DNA of 64,000 nt from JACQFK01 sp036383955 (GTDB taxonomy: Bacteria > Planctomycetota > MHYJ01 > JACPRB01), in NCBI GenBank assembly GCA_036383955.1, contig DASVNH010000041.1:6062-70061 (forward strand), written 5' to 3'. Below, one piece after another: positions 1-10,187 of this stretch. The notes beneath the pieces were generated by a model that saw only the letters and a list, made by a program, of their open reading frames with translations, did not search any database and was not told where the DNA came from. A program made the translations under genes and the position numbers. Numbering within the stretch: position 1 is the stretch's first letter; every line of letters starts with the position of its first letter.

Positions 1-336
1 GACGTCCTTGCCGACGGACTCGATGATCTCCGACAGCGCGCCGCTGCTCGTCTGCTCCCGCAGGGTGGCGAGCGCGCGGTTCAGGGGGACGCCCGCTTTG
101 AGGAGGTCGCCCAGCTGCCGCGTGAAGAGGGCGACGTCGGCGATCTTCACGCGCCCGCCGCCGCGGCGCGGGGCGGGGGCGGCTTGCGCGGGCCGCTCGT
201 CCTGCGCCGCGATCTCCAGCGGAAAGACGCCCATGCGGCCCAGCGAGTCCAGCGCGGAACGCTCGCTCTCGGCCTGGAGCGTCCCGCTCACGACCGCGCC
301 GTCGTTCGTCTTCGCTTTGTAGTCGTACTGGGGCAT
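1..336 (-). CDS. pilC: Type IV pilus / type II secretion inner-membrane platform protein (PilC/GspF), N-terminal part, cut by window edge
   Basis: Reading from the ATG at 336 gives 112 codons that stay open to base 1, so the C-terminal membrane part lies outside the window. The start MPQYDYKAK, followed by a short basic region and then VALFTRQLGDLLKAGVPL near residues 68-85, is typical of the first cytoplasmic T2SSF domain of PilC/GspF. The family forms the inner-membrane platform that couples the PilB/GspE ATPase to pilus or pseudopilus assembly. It lies downstream of pilB on the same strand, separated by about 100 bp holding a heptamer palindrome. Pilus and secretion versions cannot be told apart from this fragment. 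Confidence 0.85.
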   Translation of the reverse strand, partial: MPQYDYKAKTNDGAVVSGTLQAESERSALDSLGRMGVFPLEIAAQDERPAQAAPAPRRGGGRVKIADVALFTRQLGDLLKAGVPLNRALATLREQTSSGALSEIIESVGKDV

Positions 337-346
337 AAGTCTAGAG

Positions 347-441
347 CCAAGTTCCAAGTGCCAAGTGCCGAGTGAATCCCCCCTCCCCCCGGGGGGTGGG
401 GGGGACGATCTTGGCGCTTGGCTCTTGGTACTCGGCGCTCG
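347..441. repeat. Heptamer-arm palindrome with C6/G6 core (copy 1)
   Basis: The left arm is four 7-bp units (CCAAGTT, CCAAGTG, CCAAGTG, CCGAGTG; 347-374). The centre is a C-run/G-run palindrome (377-404). The right arm is CTTGGCG, CTTGGCT, CTTGGTA, CTCGGCG plus CTCG (410-441). The arms are reverse complements of one another in unit sequence, so the whole can fold as a long hairpin. It fills the gap between pilB and pilC. Related structures with different unit sequences occur at 38568, 54042 and 62768. Confidence 0.85.
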
Positions 442-444
442 TCA

Positions 445-2121
<1,677 letters not shown>

Positions 2122-2407
2122 CTTCTTTTATAGATACGGGGAGAGGGACGGCCCCCAGGGATCCCTTTGCCCGCCGACCATTAGAGCGGGCCCCCCGCGC
2201 TTTCTTCCCTAAAGACAGACATTCGCCATGGGAGGTTCGGCCCCGCGACTCCCGGTTCCGCTGATTCGACGTTCGGGGAAACCCCGGACGTCCGCTTCTT
2301 CCCCGGGCGACGCCCTCCGCCCCGCGATCGCGCGCCTCCTCGCCGGCCCGCAATAACCTTCTCCCCCTGCCGGGATCGGCTCTGGAGTAAGGGGAAAGGA
2401 GACCCTC

Positions 2408-3379
2408 ATGCGCGCGTGCCTGCTCATGCTGGCGTCCGGTCTGCTCGCGGCCCCCCAGGCCGCGCAGGATCCTGTCGACCGCCTGATCGAAGACCTGGGG
2501 GCGTCCGACGAGAAGACCCGCGAGAGGGCGGGCCAGGAATTGAAGCTGCGCGGCGAGGACGCCATCCCGCGCCTCAAGAAAGCGGCCATGAACTCGGACG
2601 CGGAGTGCGCCCTGCGCGCGCGCGCGCTCCTCCTGGACGCCCGGCCCGAGACCGCCCGGACGCCCGCGCCGCGCGTGCGCCTCTCCTACCAGGAGTGGGA
2701 GAAGGGCGTCGAGTTCCAGCTCACCCCGGACGGCGGCGTCGCCGTCACGCTCCCGCAGATCAACGAGGAAACGGGGAAGCGGGAGTTCCGCACCTACCGC
2801 GCCGCGTCGCTGGACGAGTTCAAGTCGAAGAACCCGGAGCTCTCCAAGAAGCTGCGGATCGACCGCTTCCTCCGCCCCCCGGAGATCAGCCCCGAGTCGC
2901 GCCGCCGGTCCAACGAGACCTGGACCTGGCTCGGGATCGAGGATCCCGGCGAGACGAGCACCGGAAACGCCGAGCATGACGAGTTCCTGAAGGCGCTCGA
3001 CACCTGGTACACCCACCACCGCCGGCTCTTCGTCCAGACCCTGCGCGACGAGAGTCGCGCCGAAGAGGAGCGGCTGAAGAACGGCGACGACACCCCCCGC
3101 CTCGGCGTCCTCGTGGGAGCCGTCGGCCCCGCCCTCCAGGTCCACCTGAGCCTCCCGGAGGACCAGGGCATCCTCGTCGTGGCCGTCCTGGAGAACAGCC
3201 TCGCCGACCAGGCGCGCTTGAAGCGCTTCGACATCCTCCTGTCCTTCGACGGCACCCCGCTGCCGTCCGAGGAGGACCTCCGGACGGTCGTCGAGAACGC
3301 GTTCAAGAAGGCCGAATTCCCGATCGAGCTCATCCGCGACGGCAAGCGCCAGACGCTGACCGTCCAGCCCAAGCGCTGA
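2408..3379 (+). CDS. Secreted PDZ-domain protein with HEAT-like N-terminus
   Basis: This 323-residue exported protein has a hydrophobic signal sequence (residues 1-20, ending AAPQAAQ). A helical stretch resembling one or two HEAT repeats follows (about 22-75). The middle is charged and low in motifs. A C-terminal PDZ domain spans about 230-323, with RLGVLVG, ILVVAVLENSLADQA and RFDILLSFDGTPL. No protease triad is visible, so it is probably a periplasmic binding or adaptor protein. GGAAAGGAGA lies 6-7 bases before the ATG. A strong terminator follows, so it appears monocistronic. The specific function is unknown. Confidence 0.75.
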   Translation: MRACLLMLASGLLAAPQAAQDPVDRLIEDLGASDEKTRERAGQELKLRGEDAIPRLKKAAMNSDAECALRARALLLDARPETARTPAPRVRLSYQEWEKGVEFQLTPDGGVAVTLPQINEETGKREFRTYRAASLDEFKSKNPELSKKLRIDRFLRPPEISPESRRRSNETWTWLGIEDPGETSTGNAEHDEFLKALDTWYTHHRRLFVQTLRDESRAEEERLKNGDDTPRLGVLVGAVGPALQVHLSLPEDQGILVVAVLENSLADQARLKRFDILLSFDGTPLPSEEDLRTVVENAFKKAEFPIELIRDGKRQTLTVQPKR

Positions 3380-3384
3380 ACCTG

Positions 3385-3427
3385 AAAGCGTCCGGAGCCC
3401 CCGCGGGATCCGGACGCTTTTCCTTTT
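3385..3427 (+). terminator. Rho-independent terminator
   Basis: A 12-bp stem, AAAGCGTCCGGA (3385-3396) with TCCGGACGCTTT (3409-3420), encloses a 12-base loop and is followed by TTCCTTTTA. It starts six bases after the PDZ gene stop. It abuts the stop of the converging gene at 3426 and may serve both. Confidence 0.85.
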
Positions 3428-3752
3428 ATCGGCGCGTCACGAAGGGCCGGGCGTCGATCAGGCGGGGCAGCGCCTCGGCGTCGAGGGCGGGGGTTTCCGG
3501 GCCGTGGGGGACGACGTACGTGCCCGCGTTGCCGTGGGGCATGCAGCGCAGGGCGAAGACGACGACCTGCTCGTCCGGCGTGGAATCGCCCTCGAAGCGG
3601 TACGCCCGCTCGACGCGGACGTCCTCCGGCGGATGGCAGCAGCCGGCCAGGGCCGCCGCGCGCATCCCGCAAAGCTCCGCCCGGAAGGTGTCCGGGTAGC
3701 CCTCCGCGGTGAGCTGGTCGACCGCCTCCGCGACGCCGCTCGGGGTCTTCAA
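3426..3752 (-). CDS. Small protein of the family often annotated phosphoribosylpyrophosphate synthetase-like
   Basis: This 108-residue product uses the TTG at 3752, whose first bases overlap the stop of the upstream gene (TTGA). The core VYRFEGDSTPDEQVVVFAL-type segment (RAYRFEGDSTPDEQ, then VVFALRC and GNAGTYVVPHG) resembles small, roughly 100-residue proteins usually labelled phosphoribosylpyrophosphate synthetase-like, for which no such activity follows from the fold. An initial helix (AVDQLTAEGYPDTFRAE) fits that family. It is the last gene of a run from 5686 to 3426. The start is inferred; no ATG or GTG suits better. Confidence 0.6.
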   Translation of the reverse strand: MKTPSGVAEAVDQLTAEGYPDTFRAELCGMRAAALAGCCHPPEDVRVERAYRFEGDSTPDEQVVVFALRCMPHGNAGTYVVPHGPETPALDAEALPRLIDARPFVTRR

Positions 3753-4255
3753 GGCGACTTCCCGCCCCGGAGGGTGTAGGTCATGACGGCGGTGACGTGT
3801 TCCCGGCCCGCCTCGTCGTGGCCGTAGAACGTGAGCGTCCGGCGGCCGGGGCCGTCGAACGCGTGGACCATCCGTTCCTTCACGAGCGCGCCGGTCTTCG
3901 GATGGGGGACGTCGATCCACATCGTGAGCGTCCGGCCGGACGGATCGGCCTCGCCTTCCAGGGCGCTCATCCCCGGGGAGGCGCTGCCGACCCAGACGCC
4001 GGCGTACATCTTCTTCTTCGGATCGTAGCCGATCAGGCCGTGCCCTTCGTAGGGCTTGTCCTCGTAGCGGCCCCGGAGGTCGAGCGCCAGCCAGTAGCCT
4101 CCGGACAGGAGGCGGCCGGTTTCGACGCCCGCGGGCTCGAACGCGGCGCCGCGCGCGAGCTTCGCCTCCCATTCGCCCACGAAGCTCCGGAGCAGCGCGT
4201 GCTCTTTCGACGGCGCGGCCTGCGCCAGCACGAAGAACGCGAGCGCCGCCTTCAC
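3749..4255 (-). CDS. DUF1579-like exported protein
   Basis: The 168-residue protein starts at GTG 4255, overlapping the previous stop as GTGA. A short hydrophobic leader (VKAALAFFVLAQAA) suggests export. The body has features of the DUF1579 family: a start like HALLRSFVGEWEA, SGGYWLALDLRGRYEDKPYEGHGLIGYD, then a beta-rich half ending VMTYTLRGGKSP. This family has a lipocalin-like barrel and no assigned reaction. It is translationally coupled to the neighbours on both sides. Confidence 0.75.
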   Translation of the reverse strand: MKAALAFFVLAQAAPSKEHALLRSFVGEWEAKLARGAAFEPAGVETGRLLSGGYWLALDLRGRYEDKPYEGHGLIGYDPKKKMYAGVWVGSASPGMSALEGEADPSGRTLTMWIDVPHPKTGALVKERMVHAFDGPGRRTLTFYGHDEAGREHVTAVMTYTLRGGKSP

Positions 4256-4455
4256 TTCTTTTTCTTCACCGGAATGCCCGCCCGCCGGGCCTTCGAGAGG
4301 CCGATGGCGATCGCCTGCTTGGGGCTCGCGGCGCCGTGCTTGCCCTTGCGGACGTGCCGGATCTCCTCGCGCACGTATTCCCCGGCCGCGGTGGACGGGG
4401 ACCGGCCCTTGCGGAGCTTGCGGCTCGCCGCGCGCCGGGTTCTGGAGCTCGGCAT
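4252..4455 (-). CDS. Small basic DUF6496-like protein
   Basis: This is a 67-residue, very Lys/Arg-rich protein. Its C-terminal half (KHGAASPKQAIAIGLSKARRAG) carries the SPKQAIAIALSEAR-type motif of the DUF6496 family, small proteins often found beside stress genes. The charge suggests nucleic-acid binding, but no partner is known. It starts ten bases after the site-2 protease gene and overlaps the DUF1579 gene by four bases, so the four genes from 5686 to 3426 probably form one transcript. Confidence 0.7.
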   Translation of the reverse strand: MPSSRTRRAASRKLRKGRSPSTAAGEYVREEIRHVRKGKHGAASPKQAIAIGLSKARRAGIPVKKKK

Positions 4456-4465
4456 GTTCGATCTC

Positions 4466-5686
4466 CTACCTGGACGACAATTGCCCGCGCGTCGGGGCGG
4501 CCGGCTCCTCGACGCCGTCTCCGCCGAGCTCCAGATGGATGGAGATCGCCCGGAGCACGTCCTCGCGGGTGATCATCCCGGCCAGGCGGCCGTCGCTCAC
4601 GACGGGCAGCTGGTTCACTTCCGCCTCCTGCATGAGGTCGAGCGCCTTGAGGAGGGTGTCGGTGGGCGAGACGGCCCGGACGCGCTCGACCGGGACCATC
4701 GCGTCGCCCACGGTCGAGACGTGCCACGACTCGCGCGGGACGTCGCGGATCTCCCGCAGCGTGATGAGGCCTTCGAGCAGGCCGGCGCGCGCGACGACGT
4801 AGCAGCGCGGGCCCGAGCGGAGGATCCGGCGCTCCACCAGGTGGTCGAGCGGCTCGTCGGGCGACAGCTCCACGCAGTCGGTGCGCATCACCTGGTCGAC
4901 CCGGAGGGTCTCGAGGACGCGGCGGGCGTCGTAGCTGGCCCGGCTCTGCCGCGAGGCGGTCAGCAGGAACCAGCCGATGAAGGCGAGCCAGAGGCCGCCG
5001 AGCATGGCGGCGGGGATGAAGAGGATCTCCAGGAGGCCCAGCGTGATGAGGAGGACCGCGATCACGGTGCCGGAGGTGGCGGCCACGCGCGTGGCCTTGC
5101 CCACGTCGCCCGTCATGCCCCAGATGGCGGCCCGGAGGAGGCGCCCGCCGTCCAGCGGGAAGCCGGGAAGGAGGTTGAAGGCGGCGAGCATGAGGTTGAT
5201 GAAGCCGAGCCAGCCCACCACGTCGCGGCCCACCGAGCCGGCGGGGAAGATGAACTGGAGGAGCAGGAAGAGGGCGCCCAGCACGACGCTGGTGACGGGG
5301 CCCACGATCGCGATCGCCGCCTCTTCCGGCGCCTTGCGCGGCTCGCTCTTCAGGCCGGAGACGCCGCCGAACAGAAACAGCGTGATGCCCCGCACTTCCA
5401 GGCCGATCCCCTTCGCGATGACGCTGTGCGAGAGCTCGTGCGCGAGGATCGAGGCGAAGAACAGGACGCTGCCGACCAGCGCGGCGACCAGGACCTGCCA
5501 GCCGGGGACGTCGGGATGCCCGAACCACAAGCTGGAGTGCAAGGTGAACGTGATCAGCGCGAACACGACGAACCAGCTGGGATCGAGGCGGACGTCGATC
5601 CCCAGGAACCGGCCGATCGGGATCCCGTTGATCAGCGAGGTCGACTTCCTGGACTTCGCAACCGAGCGGTCGAGCGTCTGTTCCAT
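4466..5686 (-). CDS. Site-2 protease (peptidase M50) with CBS domain pair
   Basis: The product is a 406-residue intramembrane zinc protease. The first 50 residues resemble M50B family members (IPIGRFLGIDVRLDPSWF). The zinc motif HELSH lies in a membrane segment near residue 85, and a later NLLPGFPLDGGR box near residue 170 supplies the third ligand Asp. About five or six hydrophobic segments are visible. Residues 240-390 form two CBS motifs (VDQVMRTDCVELSP, VNQLPVVSDGRLAGMITREDV), expected to sense adenosine nucleotides. Such enzymes cleave membrane-bound substrates such as anti-sigma factors. A membrane-anchored anti-sigma is encoded at 13831, but a link is only a guess. Confidence 0.9.
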   Translation of the reverse strand: MEQTLDRSVAKSRKSTSLINGIPIGRFLGIDVRLDPSWFVVFALITFTLHSSLWFGHPDVPGWQVLVAALVGSVLFFASILAHELSHSVIAKGIGLEVRGITLFLFGGVSGLKSEPRKAPEEAAIAIVGPVTSVVLGALFLLLQFIFPAGSVGRDVVGWLGFINLMLAAFNLLPGFPLDGGRLLRAAIWGMTGDVGKATRVAATSGTVIAVLLITLGLLEILFIPAAMLGGLWLAFIGWFLLTASRQSRASYDARRVLETLRVDQVMRTDCVELSPDEPLDHLVERRILRSGPRCYVVARAGLLEGLITLREIRDVPRESWHVSTVGDAMVPVERVRAVSPTDTLLKALDLMQEAEVNQLPVVSDGRLAGMITREDVLRAISIHLELGGDGVEEPAAPTRGQLSSR

Positions 5687-5733
5687 GGGGCCTCCATCAG
5701 GAGGAGCCCCTCGTGCCGCCCCGAGTTACTCCT

Positions 5734-6531
5734 TTAGAAGCGGTACTGGACGTTGAGCAGGAACCCGACGTCCGGCGCGCGGCTCGTCAAGCCGATGGGG
5801 ATGCTCGCGCCCGGCGTCAGCGGGATCTGGGGGAAGCGGTACTCGACGCCCGGGATGAGCGAGATCGCCGAGGGATCGGAGCCTTCGCGCTCGATCTGGA
5901 GGCCGCCCATGAGGCTGAGCTCCGGCGCCCACGGGATGAACTCGGCGGTCGCGTTGAAGCGATGGACGGGCCGGCGCTCCGACTGCCACTCCAGCAGGAG
6001 CCGCGCGTGGACGGCCACCCAGGAGTCGACCCAGTAGCTGGCCGCCACGAAGGGCGCGAGGGTGGCGTGCTCCTCGCCCAACCCTTCGTCCTCGTCGCCC
6101 GTGGGCAGCGTCACCCGGACGCCGGCCGCGAGGTCGACGTCGGAGACGAAGCCGATCGGGTTCGTCCCGCCCCGCTTGAGCGAAGCCTTGGCTTCGAGGG
6201 CGATGTCGCCGATGCCGCTTTCGCTGTCGCCCGGATCGAAGTCCACGCGCACGAACGGCAGCTCGGCCTCGACCGTCAGCCATTCGGTCACGCCGTACGC
6301 GAGCTCGGCCACGAAGGCGTCGAAGTCGACGTCCGGCCGGCCGCCGACGCGGCGGAACTCGTCGAACTCGAAGTGGGAGAGCGTCAGGTCTCCTTCCAGG
6401 ACGTTGAGGGGCAGGACGTAGCCCGTCTTCTGCAGCATGTACTCGAACTCCTCGGGCCGGTGCTTGGGGACCACGGGCTGGGCCTGGGGAAGCAGGGCGC
6501 CGAAGGCGAGGGCGAGCGTCGCGAAGGTCAT
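5734..6531 (-). CDS. Outer-membrane beta-barrel protein
   Basis: This is a 265-residue exported protein with an N-terminal hydrophobic leader (MTFATLALAFGALLPQAQ). The body alternates hydrophobic and polar residues in many short strands (YGVTEWLTVEAELPF, VAASYWVDSWVAVHARLLLEW, LSLMGGLQIE). It ends in NVQYRF, the C-terminal aromatic signature of outer-membrane barrels recognised by BamA. The layout resembles the transporter/MetA-pathway phenol degradation-like barrels, but the substrate is unknown. It has its own upstream region and is not obviously part of the M50 operon. Confidence 0.75.
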   Translation of the reverse strand: MTFATLALAFGALLPQAQPVVPKHRPEEFEYMLQKTGYVLPLNVLEGDLTLSHFEFDEFRRVGGRPDVDFDAFVAELAYGVTEWLTVEAELPFVRVDFDPGDSESGIGDIALEAKASLKRGGTNPIGFVSDVDLAAGVRVTLPTGDEDEGLGEEHATLAPFVAASYWVDSWVAVHARLLLEWQSERRPVHRFNATAEFIPWAPELSLMGGLQIEREGSDPSAISLIPGVEYRFPQIPLTPGASIPIGLTSRAPDVGFLLNVQYRF

Positions 6532-6638
6532 AGCGTCATCTCCATCTTCTAATGGTTCGCCCTATTGTGGGGACCCCTCCCCCCAACCGGGAAGAGGGGG
6601 AGCGGTAACGTCGGCCCGGCGTCGCGGCTCGTCCCCGT

Positions 6639-7454
6639 ATGGCCCGAGGATTCTGGACCGGGGCGATCCGCTTCGGCCTCGTGAACATCCCGGTGTCGCT
6701 GCGGCCGGCGGCGGCGACCGTCGACCTCGACTTCGATCTCGTCGACGCGCGCGACTTCGCCCCGGTCGGCTACCGCAAGGTCAACAAGACCACCGGCGAG
6801 GAGGTCCCCAACGAGCGGCTGATCAAGACCTACAAGCTCGAGGGCGGGGAGGCCGTCGTCATCACCGACGAGGACTTCGCCCGCGCCCGGCCCAAGGACA
6901 ACCGGGCCCTGAGCATCCGCGCGTTCGTCGACCTGAAGGAGCTCTCGCCCGCCTACTTCGACCGCCCCTATCTCGTCGAGCCGGCCGGCAAGGACGCCCA
7001 GGCCTACGTCCTGCTCCGCGACACCCTCGCCCGGACCGGGAAGGCGGCCGTCGCGCAGGGCGTCCTCCGCACCCGCGAACGGCTGGGCGCGATCCTGGCC
7101 GAAGGCGACTTCCTCCTCCTCAATCTCCTGCGCTACCAGCACGAGATGGCCGCGCGGAAGCCGCCCGAATCGCTCGCGCGGGCCGACCAGCCCCGCCCCG
7201 ACGAGGTCAAGATGGCCGAACGCCTGGTGGAGCAGAAGACCGAGCGCTGGAAGCCGGAGCGGTACCACGACGACTACCACGACCAGCTCCTCGCGTACAT
7301 CGAGGAGAAGGCGAAGGCCGGCGAAGCCCGCCGGATCTACACCCCGGAGGAGGCCGCGGACGTCGCGCCCACCACGCCGCGCCGGAATCTCATGCGCCTC
7401 CTCAAGGAGAGCGTCGGCGCGGCCAAGCCGAAGCGGCGCGCGAGGCCGGCATGA
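6639..7454 (+). CDS. ku: Non-homologous end-joining protein Ku
   Basis: This 271-residue bacterial Ku starts MARGFWTGAIRFGLVNIPVSL, the usual family opening. Residues 1-230 are the Ku core barrel that forms a homodimeric ring on DNA ends. Recognisable motifs are YRKVNKTTGEEV, VDLKEL, YFDRPYLVEP and the Ku-typical KTERWKPERYHDDYHDQLLAYIEEK. The short basic tail (PKRRARPA) fits the DNA or ligase contact region. The stop overlaps the ligD start by four bases (ATGA), so the two repair partners are translationally coupled. Confidence 0.95.
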   Translation: MARGFWTGAIRFGLVNIPVSLRPAAATVDLDFDLVDARDFAPVGYRKVNKTTGEEVPNERLIKTYKLEGGEAVVITDEDFARARPKDNRALSIRAFVDLKELSPAYFDRPYLVEPAGKDAQAYVLLRDTLARTGKAAVAQGVLRTRERLGAILAEGDFLLLNLLRYQHEMAARKPPESLARADQPRPDEVKMAERLVEQKTERWKPERYHDDYHDQLLAYIEEKAKAGEARRIYTPEEAADVAPTTPRRNLMRLLKESVGAAKPKRRARPA

Positions 7455-9739
7455 AGCGCGGCGACCTCGACCGCTACCGCGCGATGCGCGACTTCGAGGC
7501 CAGCCCCGAGCCCCGCGGCGCCGTCCGGACGTCGACGCCCCCCGCGCTCCGCTACGTCATCCAGAAGCACGCGGCCCGCCGGCTCCACTACGATCTCCGC
7601 CTCGAGCTCGACGGCGTCCTCAAGAGCTGGGCCGTCCCCAAGGGCCCGAGCTTCGACCCCGGAGAGAAGCGCCTCGCGGTGGAGGTCGAGGACCACCCCC
7701 TCGACTACGGCTCCTTCGAGGGCGAGATTCCCCGCGGGCACTACGGCGCGGGCCGGGTGGAGATCTGGGACGACGGCGCGTGGGAGCCTCTCGGGGATCC
7801 CCGCCGCGGCCTCGCCAAGGGCCATCTCCGCTTCCGGCTCCGGGGCCGGAAGCTCGACGGCGAATGGAGCCTCGTGCGCATGAAGCCCGACGAGAAGGGC
7901 GGCAAAACCAACTGGCTGCTCATCCGCGCCCGCGACGGCGAGCCGCCGCCCGCGCGCGCGGCGCTCCCCGACGTCGTCGCGCCCCAGCTCGCCACCCTCG
8001 TCGACGCCGTCCCGCCGGGCGACGGCTGGATCCACGAGATCAAGCTCGACGGCTACCGCGCGCTCGCCCGCCTCGACCGCCGCGTCACGCTCCTCACCCG
8101 CTCCGGCCTGGACTGGACCCGCCGCTTCCGGCCGATCGCGGACGCGCTGGGCAAGCTCGACACCCGCGGCACGCTCCTGGACGGGGAGATCGTCGCGCTC
8201 GACGAGGAAGGACGCTCCACGTTCGCGGGGCTCCAGAAGGCGCTGTCGGAGGGCCGCCCCGAACGCCTGGTCTACTTCGCGTTCGACCTCCTGTTCCGCG
8301 ACGGCGTCGACCTGCGCTCCCGCCCGCTCCTCGAGCGCAAGGCGGCCCTCGAGACCCTGCTCGGCGCCGAACGCGAGAGCGGGCCGCTCCGCTACTGCGA
8401 CCATCTCCGCGGCTCCGGCGGCGCCTTCCTGAAGGAAGCCCGCAAGCTCGGCCTGGAAGGCGTCGTGAGCAAGCGCGTCGACGCCCTCTACCGTTCCGGC
8501 CGCTCCCTCGACTGGGTCAAGACCAAATGCTCGCGCGAGCAGGAGCTCGTCATCGGCGGCTACACGGAGCCGAAAGGGGCGCGCACCGGCTTCGGCGCGC
8601 TCCTGGTCGGCACGCACCGGGCCCCCGGCGAGTTCGTCTACGCCGGCCGCGTCGGGGCCGGCTTCGGCGAGGCGCGGCTCACGGACCTCCACCGCCGGCT
8701 CGCCGAGGCCGAGCGCCCGACCAGCCCGTTCGTCGACGGCCCCACGCGCGCCGAAAGCCGCGGCGTCCACTGGACGGAACCCCGGCGGGTCGCGCGCGTC
8801 CGCTTCAGCGGCTGGACCGACGACCACCGCCTCCGTCATCCGGTCTTCGAGGGCCTCCGCGAAGACAAGCCCGCGAAGGAGGTCGTCGAGGAAACCCCGA
8901 AGCCCACCTCGCGGCCGGCCGGCGTGCGGATCACGCATCCCGACCGCGTCATCTACCCCGAGCGGGGCCTGACCAAGCTCGACCTGGCCCTCTACTACGA
9001 ATCGATCGCCGAGCTCGCGCTCCCTCACCTGGCGGACCGGCCGCTGAGCCTGGTCCGCTGCCCGGACACGCGCGAGCGCTGCTTCTATCAGAAGAACTGG
9101 GAGCGGATGGGAGGAGGCCTCGACACCGTCCGCGACGGCCGGATCCGCTACGCGGTGGTCCGCGACGCCCGCGGCCTCGTCGCGCTGATCCAGAACGGGG
9201 TGCTGGAGATCCACCCCTGGGGCGCGCGGGCCTCCTCCCTCGAGAACCCCGACCTCCTCATCTTCGACCTGGATCCCGCGCCCGACGTCCCCTGGACCCG
9301 CGTGCGCGAGGCGGCGGGGGAGCTCCGGACGCGGCTGCGGGCCCTGGATCTCGAAAGCTTCCCCAAAGCCACGGGAGGGAAGGGCCTGCACCTCGTCGTC
9401 CCGCTCACGAGCCGCGCGGACTGGAGCGGGGTCAAGGACTTCGCCGGGACGATCGCCAAGGAGCTCGCGGCGAAGCGGCCCGACGCCTACACCGCGACCA
9501 TGACCAAAGCGGCCCGCGGCGGGAAGATCTTCATCGACTGGTTCCGCAACGGTCGGGGCGCGACGGCCGTCGCCGCCTGGTCCACGCGCGCGCGCCCCCA
9601 CGCGCCGGTCGCCGCGCCGATCTCCTGGCGCGAGCTGTCCCGGCTGCCCGGCGCGGACGCCTTTCAGGTGGGCCGCGTCCCGCGCCGCGATCCGTGGAAG
9701 GGCTTCTTCGAGCTCCGTCAGCGGCTGCCCAGGCGCTGA
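7451..9739 (+). CDS. ligD: Multifunctional NHEJ DNA ligase LigD (phosphoesterase-ligase-polymerase)
   Basis: This is a 762-residue ATP-dependent repair ligase. Residues 1-170 are the 3'-phosphoesterase domain (RYVIQKHAARRLHYDLRLE, then PRGHYGAGRVEIWDDG). Residues 180-480 form the ligase core with nucleotidyl-transfer motif EIKLDGYRA and motifs YFAFDLLF, GVVSKRVDALYRSGRS and DWVKTKC. The rest is the primase-like polymerase domain (HPDRVIYPERGLTKLDLALYY, IFDLDPAPDVPW, KATGGKGLHLVVPL). The PE-Lig-Pol order is that of Pseudomonas rather than Mycobacterium. The frame is open far upstream, but homology begins at the ATG at 7451, coupled to ku. The 3' end overlaps the opposing STAS gene by 22 bp. 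Confidence 0.95.
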   Translation: MKRGDLDRYRAMRDFEASPEPRGAVRTSTPPALRYVIQKHAARRLHYDLRLELDGVLKSWAVPKGPSFDPGEKRLAVEVEDHPLDYGSFEGEIPRGHYGAGRVEIWDDGAWEPLGDPRRGLAKGHLRFRLRGRKLDGEWSLVRMKPDEKGGKTNWLLIRARDGEPPPARAALPDVVAPQLATLVDAVPPGDGWIHEIKLDGYRALARLDRRVTLLTRSGLDWTRRFRPIADALGKLDTRGTLLDGEIVALDEEGRSTFAGLQKALSEGRPERLVYFAFDLLFRDGVDLRSRPLLERKAALETLLGAERESGPLRYCDHLRGSGGAFLKEARKLGLEGVVSKRVDALYRSGRSLDWVKTKCSREQELVIGGYTEPKGARTGFGALLVGTHRAPGEFVYAGRVGAGFGEARLTDLHRRLAEAERPTSPFVDGPTRAESRGVHWTEPRRVARVRFSGWTDDHRLRHPVFEGLREDKPAKEVVEETPKPTSRPAGVRITHPDRVIYPERGLTKLDLALYYESIAELALPHLADRPLSLVRCPDTRERCFYQKNWERMGGGLDTVRDGRIRYAVVRDARGLVALIQNGVLEIHPWGARASSLENPDLLIFDLDPAPDVPWTRVREAAGELRTRLRALDLESFPKATGGKGLHLVVPLTSRADWSGVKDFAGTIAKELAAKRPDAYTATMTKAARGGKIFIDWFRNGRGATAVAAWSTRARPHAPVAAPISWRELSRLPGADAFQVGRVPRRDPWKGFFELRQRLPRR

Positions 9740-10086
9740 GGCTGGCGTTTCACCAGGGAGCGGACCGCGGAGACCACCGAGCCGCGCATCGGCAGCATCG
9801 CGGAGATGCCCATCAGGTCGAGCACGACCTTGAGCTTCGGCGGCGCCGCCGCCAGGACCAGCGATCCGCCGGCGTCGCTCAGGTCGTCCGACAGCGCGAG
9901 CAGGGCCGACATCCCGAACGAGTTGATGTAGCGGACGTCGGACAGATCGACGATGAGCGTGCGCCGGCCCCGCCGCTTCCCGTCGGCCGCGGCCGCGCGG
10001 AGGGCGTCGACGTTCCGGAAGTCGATGGGCCCCTCGGGCCGGAGGACGCCGATCGACGGCAGCCCTTTGACGCCTTGCACCTTCAT
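9718..10086 (-). CDS. STAS-domain protein (anti-sigma factor antagonist-like)
   Basis: This 122-residue single STAS domain protein has the beta strand and helix layout of SpoIIAA-type antagonists: GVLRPEGPIDFRNVDALR, then LIVDLSDVRYINSFGMSALLAL containing the phosphorylatable Ser (NSFG), then LVLAAAPPKLKVVLDLMGI. Such proteins bind and relieve anti-sigma kinases when dephosphorylated. No cognate kinase or phosphatase lies nearby. The last 22 bp overlap the end of ligD on the other strand. Confidence 0.85.
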   Translation of the reverse strand: MKVQGVKGLPSIGVLRPEGPIDFRNVDALRAAAADGKRRGRRTLIVDLSDVRYINSFGMSALLALSDDLSDAGGSLVLAAAPPKLKVVLDLMGISAMLPMRGSVVSAVRSLVKRQPQRLGSR

Positions 10087-10187
10087 ACCGCGGCGGATGC
10101 CGGGGGCGCGGCGGCCGTTACGAGGGGCCGCAACATCCTTCGCGCGCGGGGATCGCCCTGTTATGGGCTCTGGAGGGGAGGCGCGTA

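Noticed and set aside
347..441. Tandem 7-mers considered as CRISPR or VNTR
   Set aside because: Units are far too short and contiguous, with no spacers; the two sides are reverse complements, so a palindrome explains them.
6437..7450. Upstream extension of the ligD frame
   Set aside because: It overlaps ku completely and is Arg/Gly/Pro-rich; LigD homology begins at 7451.
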